Assembly: GCA_026419785.1 (NCBI GenBank)
Contig: JAODTK010000078.1
Span: 1-64,000, forward strand
Direction of reading: 5' to 3'
Origin: Sclerodactyla briareus
Taxonomy: Eukaryota > Echinodermata > Holothuroidea > Dendrochirotida > Sclerodactylidae
Length of the DNA: 64,000 bases
Shown here: piece after piece, positions 34,960-45,793 of the stretch
Layout: each line of letters opens with the position of its first letter
Numbering within the stretch: the stretch's first letter is position 1
Notes under the pieces: model-generated
What the model was told of the DNA's origin: nothing
The model's input: the letters and a program-made list of their open reading frames with translations, nothing else
The model's database searches: none
Made by a program: the position numbers and the translations under genes

Positions 34960-37900
34960 ATTTTTTAGTGACGTTACATGAGAGTGCTTATTTGTTTCTA
35001 CATTGAACCGTTGCCTTCCTTAGTGGATTTTTGAGCTGTTTTATAGGTCTGTTTTGGTACATTTCATTGGTACTTCATTTCCACTTTAGTGTCTTATCCT
35101 TCCATTGAATATCATTGTGGCTGGGCTACTGCAGCCTATTTCAGCTTTAGGCTTGGCCTTGTTTCTCCCTGTGGCCATTTTGATTGAGTTTCCAGTTACT
35201 GTTTGTTTTACTGTTTATTTCAACTGGAATCCTAACTTTTATGCATGTTATTTCACAGGGGGCAAGGGATTTTTATCTTGTTCAATTCTGTTGTTCAGTG
35301 TTAGCCTGCCTGTTACATTACAGCTTAGGCTTAGCCTTACGATGTCACACCACAATGGAGCTGTTACATTGTCTCAACCCACTGAGCCTTGGACTAGACT
35401 ACACAACATACAATATGGTGAGCTTGTTTTATTCTATCCTGTCACTGTTGGCCTGAAACCTTTCTCTGGATATCTACTACTCATGGAAGGGAAAGCATTT
35501 TTTTCTACTATTATTGATTGTCTCGGAGATGGTTGCACAAATCCTACAATCCAATGATAGACAAAGATCAAGGCTAAGCTGAAGTCTGTAATGTGAACTG
35601 TCAGAGTGTCAGGAGCTAAGGGGAACGTTTGCAGACCTTATTTGATTCTGAAGATCCGGACATACCTAATCGGGACAGAATCCTGGCTTGACCCGAACAT
35701 ACAATCACATGAATACTGCCGGAATCTTCTTATCTATGGAAGGACAGATTAAAGGGCAGTCATTGGTGGCACTTTGCATCGCCGTGAAGAATACTTACAG
35801 CTGTAATCCTACGACTCAAAGTGACATGATGCTAGTTCCTGGGTCAAAGTGGACACAAACAGTCCCCCAAATTTACATTGTGCTTTTTATCGGCCACCAG
35901 ACTTTATTGCTTCTTACGTTGAAGTACCTAATCAGTCCGTTGCCAATCTACCAGCAAATTGTTAATATCCTTTTATGTAAAGATTTTACCTTCCAGATAA
36001 TAATTGGTGCAATCACTCTTGTATACTGTGGGCGTTATCCAGCAAGATGCGACTGACCATAATCCAGAATTTCAGTCTCAATCAATGGTTATGATCTCCA
36101 ACAAGAGGAATAAGTCCGGGACCTGCTGGCCTTACAAACATACAAATAGGATATAAATCTCAAGTAACAAATGGAATCAGCGATCTTGACATTGTCGTTT
36201 TTGAATGCCTCAATTCATCCCACACGCTCCCAACCAGTTAGAAGGAAGATCTATTTGTTCTCAAAGGGCAACTTCCATTCATTCCACAGAAGCTATGCGA
36301 CTTTTACAAATCACAAAAATCTTCCAAACCTTTCGGAGTCTACCACAGTCGACGATGCATGCTTTTATTCAAACAGCAACTGTTTCCTGGGCAATGGATG
36401 AATTAATTCCAGCAAAACCTCCTCATCTAGAATTACACATCCAGTGGATGATGCCAATTACGGCGTCAGGTGAGGAAAAACAACGCCCTACAATGGCACG
36501 CGTTTTGTCCAAATCCAAGGATCAACACGTGTTTCGAAGCTTTCCGTAGAGACTGACCAGATCTATTAGCAAGCTTAGATTGTATCTCCATAACTTATTG
36601 TGTAGCACCTTGACAGTATACCTAAGCCTTTTTTGGAAATTTTATCAGTCAAAGCTTAACTACCAGCCAACATTGGTACTCTAATCAAGGGGAATATTAC
36701 TGCCAACGTTCCTAGTGAGAAAGCTGAAATGCTAATTGAGTATTTCTGCTCATTTTTTCCTAGGAGACTACTGAATATTGCATCCTTCTCAACTTCGGTG
36801 AATCATTCAATTTCAGACCTTACTCACCGAACATGGTGTGAAAAAGCCTTTTAGATAATCTAAAGTGAACAACGCAAATGGTCCTGATGATGTTTCTCCA
36901 ATACACTCCTGAAAATGTGCTCTGTTCACATTTGCACCATTCTTGTGGACATCTATCAGAAATCAAATAATAACTGGTCATCTACCTTCAGATTGGAAGA
37001 CTGCTGTTGTCACTCCCCTTTTCAGAAGGGGAACCCTTCAGACCCCAGCACCTACAGGGCCTGTTTCATTAACTTCACTCCCAGTAAATTTATTGGATCA
37101 TATGTTCAGCACCACATCATGAACTATATGGACACTCACCAGCTCATGAACAATGTTCAACATGGATTAGAAAACGACACTCCTGTGAACCCAACTGGCT
37201 ATAACTGTCAATGATCTCGCTAAGAATCTAGACTGCAACGCTCAGACTACGTTGTTTTTACTGAATTTAGTAAAGCTTTCGACAATGTTCCACACAAGCG
37301 AATGGCTTCATGAGCTTCCACATTACGGCAGTGGTGGTCAAAATTCCACCTGGTAAATTCTTCTTGAACCACGTACCCAGCATGTTTGTCATAAATGGTG
37401 TCGTCTCTTGGAATTGTCTCACCAGGGGTCCCGCAAGGTACAACAGCACTAGTCCATTGCCGTTCTCTCTATACATCAATTATCTTCCAACTGTTATAGC
37501 ATCCACTATCAGAATGTCATTGCTGATGACTGCAAATCAACACCATCAAATGCATCCATGACCGTTACAGGCTCCAGCAAGATCTGGAAATTTTTTCCAA
37601 TTGAGTCAGACTTTGCCTGATCGATCTGAATGCATCAATGCAAGTCATGGTTGTCAACCACCAGAGGCAATATGTACAATTCCAAATTAATTGACCGATA
37701 CTACTCGCCTTGACTGGTAAAGAGCATCCCTATCTTGGAGTACCCATCACTTCAAAGCTCTCGTGTCCACTCATTAACAATATGTTGGTACAGCTTACAA
37801 GATCCTCATCCGTTCCGTACACTCTGTATGACTGTGGATAACTAAACGAAAGACAATAAGTCTCTGGTTCGTCCCTGTTTGGATAATAGCGCCTCAGTTT

Positions 37901-38335
37901 GGATCCCATACAAAGCTTGTTTACATCAAGAAGCTGCAGTGGAAATGGTTTCACAGCGCAAAGCTGCCAGATTTGTTTTTGCAAGGATCACCGCCGATCA
38001 ACTAGCGTCGCGGGCTCTGCAACATCTTGCCTGGCCACTTTGCCGGAGAGACGCTCAATACCCGACCAGCTGTTTCATAATTCTATTAACTACATATTGG
38101 CTTTACCGTTTCCTGATTTCGAACACGTTCATCATCAGTGAATGGACTGTTTGTTAACTACCGAGCTTCAGGTGGTACTTTTGGCCAAGAACAATTACCG
38201 ATTGGAATGCTTCTAGTCTCACTATGCAGGAATTAAGTGGTCTGGGGTGTTTCTGGTGATGGTGTAAATACTTCATCGTCTCTTCAACTCTGACTCTTCT
38301 ATAAGCTTGTGCCTGTTGTGTTGACGGACACTATG
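34960..38335 (+). mobile_element. Nearly full-length LINE (type 4): endonuclease, RT and C-terminal domain, decayed
   Basis: Plus-strand similarity in changing frames covers the whole polyprotein. Endonuclease: VNCQSVRS at 35593-35616 (the start of the APE-type fold), a degenerate GTESWLDPN region near 35670-35700, YRPPDF at 35888-35905. Linker: PVRRKIYLFSKGNFHSF near 36230-36285. Reverse transcriptase: LPSDWKTAVVTPLF at 36982-37023, a TGPVSLTS region near 37055, a degenerate active-site region near 37500-37545. C-terminal domain: NSASVWIPYK near 37885, RKAARFVFARI, LQHLAWP near 38020, FWPRTITDWN at 38180-38209. A 150-codon frame at 35105-35557, rich in hydrophobic residues, leads into the endonuclease and is probably 5' LINE sequence. 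Stops and small deletions are spread throughout, so it is inactive. The clade is of the CR1/L2/jockey type by gene order. Confidence 0.85.
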
Positions 38336-40727
38336 CAGTGATAACCACTAGTGGGTGTTTGCATAGTACAGAAAAGAAAGGGACAAGATGCAGGACGGCG
38401 ACGTGGCGTCTTCTTCTTCTGCTACGCTCCGCCATATTCGGCGACACGCGCCTCCGACAAAAGGTTGCTGCCACAAATCTCTCCATTGCTTCATGTTTTG
38501 GTCATTCTGCCACTCAACTGGGGGTCCCTAGTTTGGTTCTCATGGGTCTCATTTGTTGTTGATTGTGGGCCATCCAGTTGTTCTTTGGGCTGGTTCCTCT
38601 TGTTCACCGGTCTTAGTTAGAATACACGGCTACTTGTTCGGTTCATTCTGTAAATTCATGTTTGGGTTGTGTATGCCATTGACTTTTAGTCGCACGTGGT
38701 CTACAGCGTGAAAACCATTACATCATACATCATAGCTCGCGTCCCCATCGTAATATCTAAGCTCCTTATTAACAGTGCTGGTGAGGGCTTCGGGGGACAT
38801 TCCTCAGGTGTAAAGGGGACCAGGCCCCTAAATCGGTTGAAATACCTCGCACGTAGTCATAGCTAAATTGCCAACAACATTACTCATGTTTAACCTAGGT
38901 TCCTCATGCGGCGTCAACAGTAAGGCGCGTTATCGTTGGTTTCGGGGGGTAGGTAATGGAGATATTACCGGTTGTTCTGCAGAGGCATGTTAATGCTTAC
39001 CTGGAGAACGCGACTGTGCCTGTGCGTGTTCCAGATGATGTGAATCATTAAAGCATATAGACCTAATGAAGAGCTAGGTGCGGACTGTTCGGCACGAGCG
39101 CGTCATGCGAGAGCCTACACCACACGGCCCACACACAACAGGTTCTAATGCAAATTTTACTAGATCAGCCCCATGCCGAATAAAACGCGATGATAGTTTT
39201 ATACGCGCGTCTAGTTATCTCGTCGGTCCGAAGGGCGCCGCGGACGGACTGAGATATGTGAGTCAGTTTGCCATTTCACCTAATTTACTGTTGCTGGTGT
39301 GTGCGTTTCGTGTCGGTCAGATTTTTGGTGTGGGTCTTTCGCAAATATCTCCATTTGGGGAAAGCTTGAAACACCGTCAAATTTTGCGCACACTTGAATA
39401 GTCACGAAACACATTTTTTTTTGAATAGGTGGAAACTACCAAAAAATTGTGGTATTAGAGACCAAAAAACGAATTTGGGGGCAATTCTCATTTTTACAAA
39501 TTTTTCACACGCCCGCGCCGCAAGAAATTCGCTGATTTCGAGGGCCGAATGATTTCAAACTTTGTAGCGATGTGAAAAGGCACAAAATACAACTTTTCCC
39601 ATGCAATCAGCAGAAAAATTACTAAAAAATGGGGGGATTTAGAGGGGTGGAAGGGGAGGGAGGAAATGGTATTGTGGTATGGGCAAAAATTTGGGAATTT
39701 AGAAAATCTGTTGTTTTCAGTATATCAGAGATGGGAGGACTGAAAGATTCCAAATTTTAGAACAAGGTACAGGGTATAAAGCAATAGGGTTCACCAGCAT
39801 TTATGCTGAGAACTTACTGAAAATTCTATGAATATGAAATTTTTGGGGGAAAACAGCGTGTTTTCCAGACATATTTTGCTAAAATTTTGTCTATTTGTAA
39901 CTCGAAAGGCATCATGTAGAAAACAACGGATTAGTTCCATTTGCCGCGGAGATACTGCAACTATGAGAGTGACCTCTTGTTCGTATTGTGCTCCATGGGG
40001 GTCACATTATTATCTTGGCGTTATAATTGTCCAACCATTTGAGCACGCAGGTGACGGAAGAAATTCAAAGGTCAATTTCACTGATTGGAGTATTGTGAAC
40101 GGTTCTTGAAGTTTACCTCGCTGAAAATGTATAATTCTGATTCCAACTCCAAAGAAACTGAGCTGTCGCAATTGCATGGACCATACTGTGTTATATTATG
40201 TCATCAATAAGTTCCAACGTACGAGTCGTTTAACTGAAACCCGAAATATGCCGGTATCATTCTTTATAAAGTACATTTATACTCACTACGAGCGTTCTGT
40301 ACGTTTTCCTCTTATGATGGTTTGTAAATGGGTTTCTAGCTTACACCTGATGAATAGCCCGGCTGAAATAACCGTTGGGTGCGTTTTGTGACGTTGTTGT
40401 ACGTGAACAGATCTTCCAATATTTTTTCCCCGATCACGGACAGGAACTTCGTTTCGTTCTTTACCACACAGCAACCTGAATGAAGTTGGCGGATACATGA
40501 GAAAACATTGAGTTATTTGAGGAGAGACACTAACGTCTGGTATAGCAAATAGGCGAAACATGGCGACCTCTGCATGCCGTCACAACAAAACTGTCTCCAT
40601 GCAATTCCATATCGATGACGGATAACGATATATCATATGATACAACGGTCATTTCGTTAGTATATCGGTATCTTGTAAGTTTTTTGTATAATTCATACGT
40701 ACGCCAGTGTCCATTGTTTGAATCAAG
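38336..40727. other. No gene recognised
   Basis: Open frames at 39078-39401 (107 codons), 39828-40109 and others carry no known motifs. The 39415-39800 part is A/T and G-rich with a CGCCCGCGCCGCAAG word, perhaps an old member of the hAT-like family. Confidence 0.4.
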
Positions 40728-40874
40728 TACATACATATACACCCATACATACATGACCTACATACATCTACATACAACATACCATCATACTACATACATA
40801 CGATACATCATCATCAACTTTCCATACATAATACATACATACATACATACATACATACCTACATCAATACATAC
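40728..40874. repeat. (CATA)n microsatellite, imperfect
   Basis: Imperfect ACAT/CATA tetranucleotide array; the purest stretch is about 40829-40858. Confidence 0.93.
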
Positions 40875-42358
40875 TGTTTATCCTTTTTAAGGATTTTTTA
40901 TTGTGTAAACATTACTAAAGGCGCATTTCACAACAATCAACAAAACAATACACGATTTTTAGCCCGACGTTTTAGCGCATGACCCACATCTTCGCGTGGA
41001 AATGTTTTTTGGACGATTTTTGTACACGCGCCATCTTGTCGGGCACAGTTCACCAATCGGTCGTACGCAAAGTCAGTAGTTTAAATGCCACAAAAAACCG
41101 TGAACGACTTTCATGCCGAAATCCTTGCCGCGACAAAGTTCAACAACTTTGCGTTACACGGTACGAATTGATGTCGTGCTCGATTTCTGTCCAAGCCTAT
41201 TATGAGCATGCTTGCTGACCTTGACAATTTAGAGCGAGCACCTAACGAGCATAAAAGAACCAATGATCATTAGATCTCGCTTTGTAGATTTTGGTCATTT
41301 CTTCTAATTTCTTGTCATAATTTAGAATGATTTTTTTGGTTTGCTAGGTGATGAGATACCTTCTTCAGTTAGGGCCGACGCGAAGTAATCAGCTTATAAA
41401 TACATCCAGTTAACCTGCCTTGGGATATCAATCTTGACTGCACTATTTCTCATTATAGGGCTGGATTGATGAATGGGATGAATGGATAGACGGACGGATA
41501 AATGGAAGGGGCCGCGGAGGATGGAGGCTTGGGTGTGATTGAGGGGGGGGGGGGGTGATCCGTGTCACCCGGGATTTCCACTGGAGTGATCTCTCAGACA
41601 GCGCGATTAAAATGTGGAGAGGGCATCAGATTTTGGAATGTTTATTTCTGCTGACAACAAAAACACAGCCATATTTCCCCAACATGTACCTCGTGCATAT
41701 AGCCCATGAAATTCACTGAAACATGGAGAAGGGCGACTGGGTATATTGTTTCGACTAAACTTTCGCCGAGGTGGAGAGAAAAGACCATGTTGTTCGGGGG
41801 GTTCAGGTCGAGGTCAGGAAAGAGCAACACAGAAGAACTCTTGACAGCGCGATTTCTAATGAACGGAACATGTAGTCAGTTCCGAGGCGCACCCAGTGGG
41901 GGTGGGTAATCGTGACTTTTGCCCCCCACCCTGATGGTTCTTGCCAATCATCATCACCCAACATCGTGCCCACCCCACCTTTTGTTAATCTGCAGTGGTT
42001 ACGCGTTTGCTTAGGGCATTTGATGGGGTGAAGATGTACCGTTCCACGAAATAACAAGTTTTGCAGGCGTTGGACAAAGACATTGAACGGATAAACTGTT
42101 TCAGAGCAAACCACACCACAGAACCCTCGTAATCAATGTGGTACAACTTCGCATGCAACCTGTTTATGGTAGCCAGCCCGCCACGGGAAAAAACATGTAA
42201 TGTCAACCCAACAATTTTACAATATGGAACTAGTGCGATGAAACATGTGCATTAACATGACGGCCCGCGCGAATGTCAGCTGTGCGCGCGTGCGCTTGCA
42301 CAGTGCAGCACATTATGTCAGTCGAGTCGTGCGCTTGACGCGGTTATGGACGTACGGC
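40875..42358. other. No gene recognised
   Basis: Includes a G13 run (41543-41555). Open frames at 41706-42206 on either strand overlap one another and match nothing known. Confidence 0.4.
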
Positions 42359-42832
42359 CAGGGTTGCCAGTTTGGTTTTTCGAGGCCAAAAACTCGAAAT
42401 TTGGCCTTTTTTGGCAGACGTTTGGATTATGAACATTTGAAACGCAGGCCAAATTTGGTTTGGGTTATTTTGGCCTATTTCAGAGAACCCTAATAACCTT
42501 GCCTAAAATCTGGGTTAAAAATGAGATTTCTAGCAGTAAGCCTATAATACTATCGGGACTATTATATATGCAAAATATTGTACGGTAGACACAACAAAGT
42601 GTGTGCACATTGCGTTATGTCAAATTATGTCCCGTAATAAAGTTCATCATCTTAAAAAAAAATCGTGCTGGTAAAGTTATATTTGACTAGTTTGGGCATT
42701 AAGACGGATTAAATTGTTATTCCGGTTGGAATGGTTGAAAAATGGTTCAAAATGCCTTTGGCATATTTTGGCCTTTTTTTCTCGCTGATTTCGCCAATTG
42801 GCTTATTGAGTTGGGAAAAAACCGGCAACCTG
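42359..42832. mobile_element. hAT-like MITE with imperfect 8-base target duplication
   Basis: A 474-base element. The left end CAGGGTTGCCAGTTTGG and the right end (read inwards from 42832) CAGGTTGCCGGTTTTTTCCC are inverted copies. Flanks GACGTACGG and GACGTACAG match around the borders with a one-base offset. The interior is AT-rich with repeated TTTTGGCC words and no transposase. Confidence 0.7.
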
Positions 42833-44764
42833 ACGTACAGAGCGCACACATACGGAAGTACGTCCCGTTGAAGTGTAGAAAGGGGTGTGTATGCGTAGTT
42901 AGGTGTTTCTCAAACCGAGGGGGTGTAAGTTAATAGACGCGGACGAACGGAATTCATATATTTATAGGCTTTCGCAAAGGCAACGGGTGATCACTTCACA
43001 CTGTTTAAGGTTCAGTGTCAATCATTAATAATACATGCTTGACTGGGTGGGTGCAAAAGAAGAATACTGTACCAGCAGTGTGAAGTTGTACTCGTACTTG
43101 TAGCCTATAGAACTAACTTTAGTTGTACTTTTGTTACACTGAATTTCCACAGTTCTTACAGGGTTGTACCATACCTTGATGTGGATATACAGGTTCAGTG
43201 GGTGTAGGGTACTTATAGCCTACTGGGTGGAGTTGTAGTATGTCCAGTCTACCGTGAGCAGGGTATTGAAACTAATAATGACAGCTTTTGTTTCGTAGCC
43301 TCGCCTCGGCTGTATTGTAATTGTAGACCGAGGGTATTCGAGGGTTTCAGCAACTTGAAACAAAAGAATCCTAAAAATGATGACTGCGGTGTGTGTTGTT
43401 AAATTATCGATGCTGAAATTCTATGTGATTCTTGTGTTCTTGGCTCCCTATATATTCATCTATTGATTCAGATTTCCGTATCATAATGCTTTGGGATTCA
43501 TAAATTTTTTCAGATAGCCTAGGCATAGTAGGCTATGTTATGAATTCCGTTCTGTTCCGCAGGTGTATCACTTAAGTATAACACCTGTTCTGAATGCAGG
43601 ATCGGAACTTCGGCGATTCAGTAACGAAAATAATAGAACCTGCTAAAATGCAGGATTGCCGTTTAATTAGGCTGCATGGACCCCAAAATGTCAGATGATG
43701 ATGACAATAATGATTATTAAGATGATGAATAGTGATGATTATTCCGAGATCATCAATATAATTATTGGGTCTAGATGAGGCCTAGCCTAGACTCAACGCT
43801 GAGCATATTCAATCATCGGCATAGGTCCAGTCTATAGGAATGGTTTAGTTCATTGATGACCAAATAATGTTAGGACATACAATAGCCTGGGCTGATCAAT
43901 GAGGCGTTATAATATTAATATTTATTATAAAAAGTAAAAAAAATAAAAAAAATAAAAAAAATAAAAAAAATGTTTTCAAATGTTAGTAGGAGTGGCCTAG
44001 GTATACACAGTGCCTTCAAAGCTATCCCAAAATGGTTCTTATGCATTTGCAAGGCTGTAGAGTACGTTTCCGTTTTAAGCATCTTTAACAAGTGAACTGA
44101 AAGTTTACAAAATTAAAAGAAATGACAATTATCAAAAAAGAAAGCGGGAGAGGACGCTACGGAGGCCTAAACATGTCATTTTTGCTGTTCCTGACCGTTG
44201 AATCAGGCCTAAATATGCTAGGGAAAACAGTTGAAAATTAGACGCCAACGCGACCTTTCATGTAGGAAGGGAATCGAAAGATTTCATTGCGAGAAAAAGT
44301 AACGTAGAGGCCAATTTGATAATCAGTTTGAAATTAGGTTGTGGGGGATTTTAATTAGAACTCAAGGCTACGGAATCAACCGCGGCCAAGGCTTGGGGCT
44401 ATTTCTAACTAAGTTAGTTGTAGGCCTCTACACAAGTTATGTCTGAGTATAACCCTAGGCTACGCGCTGTACATACGAAGCGATAGCCTAACAAGAATCC
44501 ATCGCTCCAATTGCCATTTTCGCCCTTCGTTTTTGGCGATTTACAACGAAAATAGCATACTTCATCACTTCAATTCTACATATTCGAGACAAAACATAGA
44601 AATTATCATAACCCCGCTCGTTTCATCTCAAATGATTTATGTTTACATTATTTACAGTCCATTTTCCTCTACCGCACTGAAAAGTCTCGCTATCTGTGGT
44701 TGCGATGGCAGGGAATCCGCTCCCATTTCTCAAAAGTCGGCCGACAAAAAGTTCAACATTAATG
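42833..44764. other. No gene recognised
   Basis: Rich in GTAGCCTATAG/TAGGCCTA words (43100-43870). A 30-codon hydrophobic open frame begins at 43378 (MMTAVCVVKL...), too short to call. Short A7T array at 43936-43970. Confidence 0.4.
43936..43970. repeat. (AAAAAAAT)n short tandem repeat
   Basis: Four to five units of seven or eight A followed by T. Confidence 0.9.
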
Positions 44765-44940
44765 CATTTACACGGATACGACAAGTTCGGGTACGATTTT
44801 CAAGAAATCGCATGCGATTTTCGTCGCGGCCGACTTCTTTCGACGACATGGAAAAGAGCATTTAACGTTGCGACGAAAGTCGGGCCGAAAAGTCGGGCGA
44901 CGACAAAACGTCGAGCGACAAAATTCGGATCGTGTAAATG
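44765..44940. mobile_element. Small MITE with CATTTACACG inverted ends
   Basis: 176 bases. The left end CATTTACACGGAT and the right end read inwards CATTTACACGATCCGAAT are inverted. The interior is built from TCG-rich words (AAGTCGGGC, GCGACGAAAGTCG). Target duplication not clear. It sits 15 bases from the left TTAA of a piggyBac-like MITE. Confidence 0.6.
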
Positions 44941-44958
44941 AGACCTTAAGCAGGTTAA

Positions 44959-45366
44959 GGCGGTCAACACTTACAACGATTTTATATCGTTCTGCTACAC
45001 GATCTTTTTAGATTGCAGGCCGGAACAGGAAGGAGAGGGTCTTGTGGTAACAATTGTCATGAATACTAGTAATCTATCACCATACCTCTCAAGATCGAAT
45101 GTGTTCGAAAAAAACCTCATCCTAATGAGTCATATCGAAAAATGGTAAGAGTCGAACAATAAATCGTTGAGCTCAACTATAAATAGGAAATATGTGTTAT
45201 CAACACCGCGGAAGGGCTTTTCCACTTTGGAATGATTTGGCAAATAGCGAATCAAGTCCTCCATCATGGTTCCAAGCCGTATATTGATAGGCCGGTAGAA
45301 TGCGGCCTGAACCAATAATATCGTATCGTTGCACGACACGATGTGAGTTATAGTGTGACGGCCCCC
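44959..45366 (+). mobile_element. piggyBac-like MITE, copy 2
   Basis: Left flank TTAA (44955-44958), then GGCGGTCAACACTTACAACG; right end GTTATAGTGTGACGGCCC. Collinear with copy 1 (14348-14770), sharing ATATCGTTCTGCTACACGAT, GGAGAGGGTCT and TGAGCTCAAC words. Confidence 0.72.
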
Positions 45367-45371
45367 TTCAA

Positions 45372-45789
45372 AGGGCCGTCACACTATAATCGATTTTTTT
45401 TCGTTCTGCTACACGATCTTCTAGATTTCAGGCTGAACCAAGGAGAAGGGGGTCTGTAGGGTAAAAAAAATGTCATAAATAATAGAGCAACACCACAATA
45501 TCTTCTCAAACTCGGGAGTGTTTAAAACGACCCAATTCTAATTGACGTCATATCGGAAAACAATAAAAGTCGTACGATAACTCGTTTAGCTCACATAAAA
45601 AGAAAATATGTGAGTATCAAAACGTAGGGACTAGTATTTCACCTCAGAATGGTAGGCATAGCGAATAACGCCTTTATCAATGTGACGGGAGATTCAGCCG
45701 TTAATGACCAGGTGGATGGTATTATCGACCGGAACCAAAAGTATCGGATCGATTGCACGACACGATATCGTTTGTAATGTGACCGGGGC
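45372..45789 (+). mobile_element. piggyBac-like MITE, copy 3, abutting copy 2
   Basis: The left end AGGGCCGTCACACTATAATC directly follows copy 2 across a TTCAA junction (45367-45371) that looks like a mutated TTAA. The right end GTAATGTGACCGGGGC is followed by TTAA (45790-45793). Same head-to-tail orientation as copy 2, more diverged in the middle. Confidence 0.72.
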
Positions 45790-45793
45790 TTAA

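Noticed and set aside
35105..35557. 150-codon hydrophobic frame as a membrane protein gene
   Set aside because: It lies directly upstream of LINE endonuclease similarity with no gap and is more simply 5' LINE sequence.
43378..43470. 30-codon hydrophobic open frame (possible signal anchor)
   Set aside because: Too short, ends in a stop with no donor site.
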